Assembly (NCBI GenBank): GCA_964344725.1
Contig: CAYFOI010000011.1
Coordinates: 1 to 39,621 of the forward strand
Reading direction: 5' to 3'
Origin: CG2-30-44-17 sp964344725
GTDB lineage: Bacteria > Patescibacteriota > Gracilibacteria > UBA1369 > UBA12470
DNA: 39,621 nt
Both the position numbers and the translations under genes were made by a program. Numbering within the stretch: position 1 is the stretch's first letter; every line of letters begins with the position of its first letter. The notes below the pieces were generated by a model. That model ran no database searches. It saw only the letters and a list, made by a program, of their open reading frames with translations, and was not told the DNA's origin. Shown here one piece after another: positions 23,297-29,284 of the stretch.

Positions 23297-25261
23297 CTAG
23301 GCGCTCTTTCTCATAGTGGTTAGTCCGTCTAGTCCTAGTTGCATTTTTGTCATTTCTTGGTAGTGACCTAGCATTGCTTTAGATTGTTCTGCTGATAGAT
23401 CATCCCACTTGATTTCTCTCTGAGGTCTTCCGCCCATAGAGTCTACTGCCACCATTAGAGCTTCTATAAGCATTTGTTTAACCATGTCTTCTAGATTTTC
23501 GCGTTGGTTGGTGTCTTTTGCTAGATCAATTTCACGTTCGCTTCCTCTTCGTGTGAATCTAGCCATGCTGTATGTGTCTTTTTCGTCGTTTGTGATGGTT
23601 TTATCTTCTCGTATTTCTCTGCGTACAGCTTGCATGCTTGTTTCTTCCATTGCACCCTGGTTCAGTGCGTCGAGATCCATTGTGTGGAACTCTTGCTCTT
23701 GTCCTTGTTCGTTGATTGTTAATTCTTCATCTGTTAGTTCATGGACTAATCCTATTTTTCCTCCGATTTGGTCTCCTTTTCTTTCGGTGACGTTTTTCTC
23801 TTGTCTGTCTGCAGCATCTACTACGCCTGTTTTCATCTGGTCTTCATAGGTCTTTTTGCCTAATACGTCGGCGAGTACGATGGCTTGTCCTCTTGTACGG
23901 CCTGTGACTAGGCTTAATGCTCTTTTGAATGCTTGTTCTCCTGATTCTGTTTGTATCATGTTTTGCCATGCGTCTGTGCTGTCGGCTCCTTCTTGGTCTT
24001 GTTCTAGGGCTGCTAATAGGGTTATTTTTTCTTGTTTGTCTAAAGTGAAGAATTTCCTGTTCTCTCTGGCTTGTCGGACGTCTTCTGGTAATGCTTTGAA
24101 TCTGTCGGCAAGTTCGCGGCGTTCTTTTCCTTCTTGGAGAGGATAAGCTTTGAGGAGTGTCTCTTGGTCTTCGTAGCTGTTATTTAAGAACTCTTGCATC
24201 ATTTTTGCCCACTCTTTTGATGCAATTTCTTCTGGTGAATTGGTCATTCGTTGCATGTATTCTTGTGCCAATGGGTTATTGGCCTGGTGTTCTAGTCTAT
24301 GAAGTGAGTCTAGAAGATCTTTTCTTTCGCTATATCCTAGGTCGTTTTCCCATTTGTTCTTGTGAGGAGCTGTTACAGCCTCTGGCATTTCTTCGAATTC
24401 TTGTTGGGCTAGTTGCCGTTCAGGTATGTATTTCCTCTCTAGGACTGTTTGTGCCCACTGTATTTCTGCGAAATTTTTGCGTTGAGCTAGCCATGCTTTA
24501 AATTCTTGGACAGGTTTTTTACCGAAGATTTTTTCATTTTGGTCGAGCATTTTTTCGTATTTTGCGACCATTTGCTTGTGTTCGGCTTCAAGTGCTTTCA
24601 ATGTTGCTTCGAAAGAATCTTCTTTAAGTTCGTCTGCTTCTACTTTTGCGAAGAATTCTCCCTGAACTGCTTCAGGGGCTTTTATTGCTTTTGCGTAGGT
24701 TTTTTCTACGTCTTTAAGTATGTCTTTGTTGGATGTTACGTATCCTCTTTTCTTATTTTCTTTGGCTTTATCAATGTAAATTTTGAATGCTCGAGGTGAT
24801 TTTGCTTTTAGAGATTCTACGTTTTTCTTGTGTTCTATTCGTTGACCTCGTATGTCGTTTATTTTTTTGAATTCTCCTGCGATGCCTGCTACATCGAGGG
24901 TTCCCATATATCCGATCCAGTCTTTTGTTGATTTTAGTGCTGAGTCTTCGTCGTCATCCATTGTGTCTTTTAGTTCTTGTTCGGCTCTTTGGATAGCTGC
25001 ATTTTTAACTACGTTCTCTGCTGTCATTACTTCTGCGAAACTTGTGATTTCACCCCTTTCGATTCGCTGTTTGATGCTATCCATTTCTATGCTTCGGAAA
25101 TTTTGTTTTTCCAAATCTCTGATCCCTTTTGTTAGGGATTCTATTTTTCGTTGGTGCTCTCCAGGGAAAGGTATGACGTTATCTGGCCCTCTGAGCGCGT
25201 CAATTGCTCTGTCGGCTCCTCTTTCTTGCCTATCTGATGCTAGATTTTCTCCTGGAGGCAT
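23297..25261 (-). CDS. Large charged helical protein of unknown function
   Basis: 654 aa without signal peptide or membrane segment, rich in Glu, Lys, Gln and Ala, predicted mostly helical with coiled-coil stretches (HQRKIESLTKGIRDLEKQ, EATLKALEAEHKQMVAKYEK, ARENRKFFTLDKQEKITLL). The N terminus (MPPGENLASDRQERGADR) looks disordered. No catalytic motif is seen. It lies between nrdJ and cobA, has its own promoter at 25295-25322, and probably forms one transcript with cobA. A structural or scaffold role is possible; function cannot be assigned. Confidence 0.8.
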   Translation of the reverse strand: MPPGENLASDRQERGADRAIDALRGPDNVIPFPGEHQRKIESLTKGIRDLEKQNFRSIEMDSIKQRIERGEITSFAEVMTAENVVKNAAIQRAEQELKDTMDDDEDSALKSTKDWIGYMGTLDVAGIAGEFKKINDIRGQRIEHKKNVESLKAKSPRAFKIYIDKAKENKKRGYVTSNKDILKDVEKTYAKAIKAPEAVQGEFFAKVEADELKEDSFEATLKALEAEHKQMVAKYEKMLDQNEKIFGKKPVQEFKAWLAQRKNFAEIQWAQTVLERKYIPERQLAQQEFEEMPEAVTAPHKNKWENDLGYSERKDLLDSLHRLEHQANNPLAQEYMQRMTNSPEEIASKEWAKMMQEFLNNSYEDQETLLKAYPLQEGKERRELADRFKALPEDVRQARENRKFFTLDKQEKITLLAALEQDQEGADSTDAWQNMIQTESGEQAFKRALSLVTGRTRGQAIVLADVLGKKTYEDQMKTGVVDAADRQEKNVTERKGDQIGGKIGLVHELTDEELTINEQGQEQEFHTMDLDALNQGAMEETSMQAVRREIREDKTITNDEKDTYSMARFTRRGSEREIDLAKDTNQRENLEDMVKQMLIEALMVAVDSMGGRPQREIKWDDLSAEQSKAMLGHYQEMTKMQLGLDGLTTMRKSA

Positions 25262-25294
25262 ATTTTAATATTTTTAGTTACTACAGAGTTGCGA

Positions 25295-25322
25295 ATTCTA
25301 CACTTTTTCAGTAAAAAGTCAA
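25295..25322 (-). promoter_or_regulatory. Promoter of the 654-aa gene (and cobA)
   Basis: Minus strand TTGACT (25317-25322), 16-bp spacer, TAGAAT (25295-25300), 33 bases before ATG 25261. The spacer contains ACTTTTT/AAAAAGT inverted arms, which may also act as the end of nrdJ transcription. Confidence 0.65.
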
Positions 25323-25353
25323 GTGTTTCGGGTCGTTTCAACAGATTGGATGC

Positions 25354-27549
25354 TTAAGCGACCGAGCAGGCGCTATAGCTGCATTGTGGGCAATGCATGC
25401 ATCCTTCGTTCATAACTAGTTTGCCTTCGCATTCTGGACAAAGTCCTTCCTGCTTGATTTCTGCTTTTGATTTTTTTGCGTAAGTTTGATCTTTTAGGGC
25501 GCGGTGCTCACGGCTTGATTTCTTTTTCCCTTTGACTTCGCCGATATTGAGGACTTGGTTGTCGCGGCTTCCGTCTCTATAAACTGTTATTCCTTTGCAT
25601 TTTGCTTTGTAAGCTGCGATGTAAGACTCTTCGATGTCTTTTGTTGTTGCGTGGTGTGGGAAGTTTACTGTTTTTGAAACTGCTGAGTCGATGTGTTTTT
25701 GTGATGCAGCTTGAATCTTTACGTGCCATTCTGGAGTGATGTCTTGTGCTGTTACGAAAACTCTTTTTATATCTTCGGGAATTTCATCTAGATTTTGGAT
25801 AGACCCAACTCTAGCTATTTCTCGCATGAGGTCTTCTGAGTAGAATCCTCTTTGTTTTGCAGCTTGTTCGAAGTATTTGTTTGTATAAACCAGCTCTGTT
25901 CCGTCCATTACGTTTTTGATGTATGAAATTGCAAAGTTTGGTTCTATCCCTCCTGATGCTTCGCAAATCATTCCGATAGTTCCTGTTGGAGCTATTGTTG
26001 TTTGGCAGGCATTGCGGATTTTGACGCCTTTTTTCTCGTAGTAGCTCCCTTTCCATACAGGGAATACTCCGCGGTCTTTTGCTAATTCTATTGATTTGAC
26101 TTCTGCTTCGTCTTTCAAGAATTTGAGAATTTTGTTTGTCCATTTGAGTCCTTCTGCTGAGTCGTAAGAGACGCCGAGTTGGTATAAGAGGTCTCCAAAT
26201 CCCATAATTCCTAGTCCAATTTTACGAGAGTCGCGGCTTACTTTTGCGATTTCTGGAATTGGGTATTTATTCATGTCAATCACGTTGTCCAAAAAGTGGA
26301 CTGATGCGTGGATGATCTCTCGGAATTTATCCCAATTCACTTTTCCGTCTACAAGTATTTTGTTTAGGTTTATTGAGCCCAAGTTACAAGATTCGTAACC
26401 TTTTAACGGTTGTTCTCCGCAAGGATTTGTACTCTCAATTGGTCCTGTGTGAGGGATTTTGTCAGCTTTGTTGATTGTGTCGATGAAAATCACTCCAGGA
26501 TCTCCGTTTTTCCAAGCCATGTCTAGGATAAGATCGAATACGTGGCGTGCTGGGAGTTTTCGGACTACTTCTCCTGTGCGTGGGTTGAATAGTTCGTACT
26601 CTTCATTTTTCTCAAGTGCTTTCATGAACTTGTCTGTGATTGCAACTGAGATGTTGAAGTTAGTGAGAGTTACCATGTCAGATTTCATTGTGATGAAATC
26701 CAGAATCTCTGGATGATCTACCCTTAAGATGCCCATATTTGCTCCGCGTCTTTTTCCTCCTTGTTTGATTACATCTGTTGCGATGTCGAAGACACGCATG
26801 AATGACAATGGTCCTGAAGAAACTCCGGCTGTTGATTTAACGCTGTCGTTTCGTGGTCTCAAACGTGAGAAAGAGAAGCCTGTTCCACCGCCGCTCTTGT
26901 GAATGAGGGCAGCGTTTTTTACAGAATCGAAAATCTCTTCCATCGAGTCTCCAACTGGTAAAACAAAGCAAGCGGATAATTGTTGGATATCTGTGCCTGC
27001 GTTCATTAGGGTAGGGGAGTTCGGCATGAACTCTAGATTTGTCATTAGTTTGTAGAATTCTTCTTCCATTTTGTCTGAGCTTCCTTTTTTGTAGTTTTTC
27101 TCTGCTTGTGCGATGTTGTTAGCTACTCTACGGAATAAGTCTTCTGGTGATTCTTTGATTTTGCCGTTTTCGTCTTTGAGCAAGTATCGTCTCTCTAGAA
27201 CTTGAAGTGCATTAATACTTAGAGGCAAGTTGGTGGTTTTGCCCATGATCGCTTTCTGCTGTTTTCGGATGTCTGCTCGTTTTTGTCTATAAAGGATATA
27301 AGCTTTTGCTGTCTTTGCGTGATTACGCTCGATCAGCATGTTTTCTACCAGGTCTTGTACTTGTTCAACTGTAGGGTAGTTCTTGGCTTTGAATAAAATA
27401 TTAAGGAGATTTTCTATTTGTTCTGAAATATCTTCGGCAAGTGTCCTGTCTTCGCCACCGACTGATTGTGCTGCATTCCAAATAGCTTCTGTGATTTTCT
27501 CACGGTCAAAAGAAGCAACTGATCCGTCTCTTTTGATGATTTTTTTCAT
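25354..27549 (-). CDS. nrdJ: Adenosylcobalamin-dependent (class II) ribonucleotide reductase
   Basis: 731 aa; reduces ribonucleotides to deoxyribonucleotides with a thiyl radical made by adenosylcobalamin, without oxygen or an iron subunit. An ATP-cone lies at residues 1-95 (KKIIKRDGSVASFDREKI), suggesting allosteric dATP control. Catalytic-barrel motifs are LSACFVLPVGDSM (Cys194), STNPCGEQPL (373-382, radical Cys377 and Glu379) and TTIAPTGTIG (517-526). The C-terminal tail holds CPEC (704-707) and CMHCPQC (717-723), a zinc-ribbon-like and redox-shuttle Cys set, plus a final Cys728. The promoter carries two NrdR boxes. CobA and TrxB, its cofactor and electron suppliers, are encoded downstream on the same strand. 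Confidence 0.97.
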   Translation of the reverse strand: MKKIIKRDGSVASFDREKITEAIWNAAQSVGGEDRTLAEDISEQIENLLNILFKAKNYPTVEQVQDLVENMLIERNHAKTAKAYILYRQKRADIRKQQKAIMGKTTNLPLSINALQVLERRYLLKDENGKIKESPEDLFRRVANNIAQAEKNYKKGSSDKMEEEFYKLMTNLEFMPNSPTLMNAGTDIQQLSACFVLPVGDSMEEIFDSVKNAALIHKSGGGTGFSFSRLRPRNDSVKSTAGVSSGPLSFMRVFDIATDVIKQGGKRRGANMGILRVDHPEILDFITMKSDMVTLTNFNISVAITDKFMKALEKNEEYELFNPRTGEVVRKLPARHVFDLILDMAWKNGDPGVIFIDTINKADKIPHTGPIESTNPCGEQPLKGYESCNLGSINLNKILVDGKVNWDKFREIIHASVHFLDNVIDMNKYPIPEIAKVSRDSRKIGLGIMGFGDLLYQLGVSYDSAEGLKWTNKILKFLKDEAEVKSIELAKDRGVFPVWKGSYYEKKGVKIRNACQTTIAPTGTIGMICEASGGIEPNFAISYIKNVMDGTELVYTNKYFEQAAKQRGFYSEDLMREIARVGSIQNLDEIPEDIKRVFVTAQDITPEWHVKIQAASQKHIDSAVSKTVNFPHHATTKDIEESYIAAYKAKCKGITVYRDGSRDNQVLNIGEVKGKKKSSREHRALKDQTYAKKSKAEIKQEGLCPECEGKLVMNEGCMHCPQCSYSACSVA

Positions 27550-27554
27550 TTTTG

Positions 27555-27598
27555 TTTAGTAGGTTAGTAGATTGGTATGTTAGTAGGTTGGTTTGTGG
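27555..27598. repeat. Low-complexity TTAGTAGG tract upstream of nrdJ
   Basis: Units TTTAGTAGG, TTAGTAGATT and TTAGTAGGTTGG directly 5' of the nrdJ start codon, within its leader. Confidence 0.6.
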
Positions 27599-27708
27599 GT
27601 TTTTGGGGATGCCAAAAAGAGACGAGTGGGGCTCTTTATTTTCTTTTTTTCAGTCAACAAACTAGGACTCTTGCGAGTGCCTTTGGTAGTGTCTACGACT
27701 ACGCTTGG

Positions 27709-27724
27709 CCACTATATATTGTGT
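27709..27724. promoter_or_regulatory. NrdR box, proximal
   Basis: CCACTATATATTGTGT differs at one of 16 positions from the NrdR consensus form ACACTATATATTGTGT. It falls about 13-28 bp downstream of the predicted nrdJ start site. NrdR is the ATP/dATP-sensing repressor of ribonucleotide reductase genes; its gene is not in the window. Confidence 0.8.
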
Positions 27725-27740
27725 GTTTTCTTTCGGCGAG

Positions 27741-27756
27741 ACCCAATATATTGGAT
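27741..27756. promoter_or_regulatory. NrdR box, distal, overlapping the nrdJ -10
   Basis: ACCCAATATATTGGAT matches 13 of 16 positions of ACACAATATATTGTGT. Its centre is 32 bp (three helical turns) from that of the other box, the spacing typical of NrdR operator pairs. Confidence 0.75.
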
Positions 27757-27773
27757 GCTTGGTTTGTTTGCAA
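27745..27773 (-). promoter_or_regulatory. Promoter of nrdJ
   Basis: Minus strand TTGCAA (27768-27773), 17-bp spacer, TATATT (27745-27750), the -10 lying inside the distal NrdR box. It predicts a 5' leader of about 190 nt in which no cobalamin riboswitch is recognised. Between this promoter and the divergent one at 27906 (27774-27905) I see no gene. Confidence 0.7.
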
Positions 27774-27905
27774 GATGGATTTTTGAAAACGGGATTTACA
27801 AATTTTCGATTTCGTATTTGATATCTCACTCGTGTTTTTTTGGAGGCTAGTTCAATGGCTTTTGGAGGGGGTTTTTGTGCTTTGGGATGTGAATTTTAAA
27901 AAAGC

Positions 27906-27934
27906 TTGCAAATTGCCTTAATGCAAATTATTAT
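27906..27934 (+). promoter_or_regulatory. Promoter of a micropeptide / small-RNA unit
   Basis: TTGCAA (27906-27911), 17-bp spacer, TATTAT (27929-27934). It is divergent from nrdJ and overlaps the palindrome at 27917-27941. Confidence 0.6.
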
Positions 27935-27941
27935 CATTAAG
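27917..27941. promoter_or_regulatory. Fur-box-like palindromic operator
   Basis: A 25-bp palindrome centred on T27929 with 10 of 12 base pairs symmetric; the outer arms CTTAATG and CATTAAG are perfect. Its 15-bp core TGCAAATTATTATCA matches the 7-1-7 Fur box TGATAATnATTATCA at 12 of 14 positions. It covers the -10 of the promoter, the classic place for a Fur-family repressor (Fur, Zur, Mur or PerR). Which metal or signal is inference. Confidence 0.6.
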
Positions 27942-27970
27942 CTTTTATAAGTTTTTAACTCCCAAGCACT

Positions 27971-28006
27971 ATGGACGGTGGAAAAGGTGGATGCTGCGGA
28001 TGCTAA
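27971..28006 (+). CDS. Candidate Gly/Cys micropeptide (11 aa) or part of a small RNA
   Basis: ATG to TAA encodes MDGGKGGCCGC. Three Cys in the last four residues and five Gly would suit metal or thiol chemistry or a small ribosomal peptide precursor. It is the only ORF in a unit of about 110 nt bounded by a promoter with a Fur-like operator and a strong terminator. No Shine-Dalgarno precedes it, but few genes here have one. GCTGCG (27993-27998) and CGCAGC (28008-28013) form a hairpin that spans the last codons, so the alternative is a non-coding RNA of RyhB type. No homologue is known to me. Confidence 0.4.
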   Translation: MDGGKGGCCGC

Positions 28007-28015
28007 TCGCAGCTT

Positions 28016-29224
28016 TTAGAGAGCTCTGTCGTTTGTGGCAGGGCTCTTTTTTGTTATGTGTTCATATATCCCAAGTAGTACTATTGCTAGGATTGTTGTT
28101 GCGTATGGCAAAAGCTGTTTATACAAAGGTTCTGCTGTGTTTTCGATTTCTATTATTGATTGAGTTGATTCGTTTTTGATTTCGAAGTTTTCTATTTGGT
28201 TTTCTCCATTGATGGTTCTGTATAGCAAAGTGATTTCTGTTTCGGGTTGAAAAGTTGTTCCTAGGAGTTCCTCCGATAAGTCCAAGTTTGATGTGTCGAA
28301 TTCGTATGTTTTTTCTGCGGATTTTATTTTTAGAGCTGATGTTAGTGAGTCGAACTCTTCAATTTGTCCGCTTATGTTGTAAATAGAATTGTTTGTGGTT
28401 CCTTCTGTAGGTTCTGCCCATTGCCATTCTTCGCTAGTTTCTCCTGTCAATGTATTGATGATGGTTATGAGTTGGTACGACAGTCCTTCTTCGGTTTTTT
28501 CATATTCTACTGATGTTAGAACGTCTCCATTTGGAGTTAATATGCGGGCTGAATCGTTGCTGTTGTTTAGAGCTATTTTTGAGTCACTACGGGAAATCAC
28601 TGCGTATCCGAGTGGGGCTATTTCTATGCTCGGTATCTCGTATGGTGAGCTGCCGTCTTCGTTGTCGTCTAGTAGCAATCCTTGTAGGTCTATTGTGTTT
28701 TGGCTGAGATTCTTGATTTCTATCCATTCGTTATCTGTTTCGTTCTCTTCCGGATTTGGCATTATTTCAGTAATAGCTATCTCTTTTGGAAAGCTTTGGC
28801 GAGAGAAGGCGGAGATGTCTATCTGTTCGTGTTCCCAGGTGTATCCGTCTTTGGTTAGTAAGTATTTCGATCCTTCTAGTGAAATGGGGATGTCTAGAGC
28901 GATTATTGGCTGCAGAGTTGTGTCTAGAATTCGAATTTGATCTCCGTTATTGTTTATTGAAATGTTTGTTTCGCTAGAATAAAGACAAAGTTCGCCTAAT
29001 GGTGGAATTATGTAATCGTTGAGTGAATAAGGACTGCTTTCGCCTTCTTGGTCGTCTAAGTACAGTCCTGTTAGGCCTATATCGGAGTTACTTGTATTTG
29101 CGAGGACTATGTATTCTAGCGAATGGTCTATCCCTTCGGGGTCGGGGAATACTTCTGTTATTTCGATTGGTATGGTGTTTGCCAAAGATATTGGTATTAG
29201 CAAAGAAAGGAATAATTTAAGCAT
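28016..29224 (-). CDS. Exported membrane-anchored protein with two lamin-tail domains
   Basis: 402 aa. A signal peptide (MLKLFLSLLIPISLANT) precedes two lamin-tail (LTD) Ig-like domains. The first starts ITEVFPDPEGIDHSLEYIVL with GLYLDDQEGESSPYSL (about residues 20-125). The second starts ITEIMPNPEENETDNEWIEI with GLLLDDNEDGSSPYEI (about 147-250). The paired TEIxPNP...EWIEI...G..L.D pattern is diagnostic. A Thr/Ser-rich beta region follows, then a C-terminal helix (LLPYATTILAIVLLGIYE, about 370-388) and a basic tail, which should leave the protein in the membrane with its domains outside. LTDs in bacterial surface proteins probably mediate binding. Its C terminus overlaps the convergent terminator. 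Confidence 0.9.
   Translation of the reverse strand: MLKLFLSLLIPISLANTIPIEITEVFPDPEGIDHSLEYIVLANTSNSDIGLTGLYLDDQEGESSPYSLNDYIIPPLGELCLYSSETNISINNNGDQIRILDTTLQPIIALDIPISLEGSKYLLTKDGYTWEHEQIDISAFSRQSFPKEIAITEIMPNPEENETDNEWIEIKNLSQNTIDLQGLLLDDNEDGSSPYEIPSIEIAPLGYAVISRSDSKIALNNSNDSARILTPNGDVLTSVEYEKTEEGLSYQLITIINTLTGETSEEWQWAEPTEGTTNNSIYNISGQIEEFDSLTSALKIKSAEKTYEFDTSNLDLSEELLGTTFQPETEITLLYRTINGENQIENFEIKNESTQSIIEIENTAEPLYKQLLPYATTILAIVLLGIYEHITKKSPATNDRAL
28020..28053 (+). terminator. Rho-independent terminator of the micropeptide/sRNA unit
   Basis: AGAGCTCTG (28020-28028) pairs with CAGGGCTCT (28039-28047, one G-U) over a 10-nt loop, followed by TTTTTTG. It overlaps the last codons of the convergent lamin-tail gene. 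Confidence 0.85.
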
Positions 29225-29284
29225 GTTGTTTTAGCTTATCTGCTATATTCCTTTAACACATTGACCTTAAATTTTTATGAAAAA

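Noticed and set aside
23484..25268. Series of + strand ORFs rich in Ser/Phe/Cys opposite the 654-aa gene
   Set aside because: Fragmented, no start signals, and explained by the G/T-rich complementary strand of a charged helical protein.
27571..27660. Possible + strand terminator around AGAGACGAGTGGGGCTCTTT before T-rich DNA
   Set aside because: Only 4 bp pair cleanly, and no + strand transcript upstream would need it.
27550..27744. Cobalamin riboswitch in the nrdJ leader
   Set aside because: The B12-box core and its surrounding stems could not be found by eye in this leader; the NrdR boxes explain control. An Infernal run with the cobalamin model would settle it.
27577..27850. Two overlapping + strand ORFs of 69 and 85 codons upstream of nrdJ
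   Set aside because: They cover the NrdR boxes, the nrdJ promoter and a low-complexity tract, and read as Phe/Leu/Trp-rich noise.
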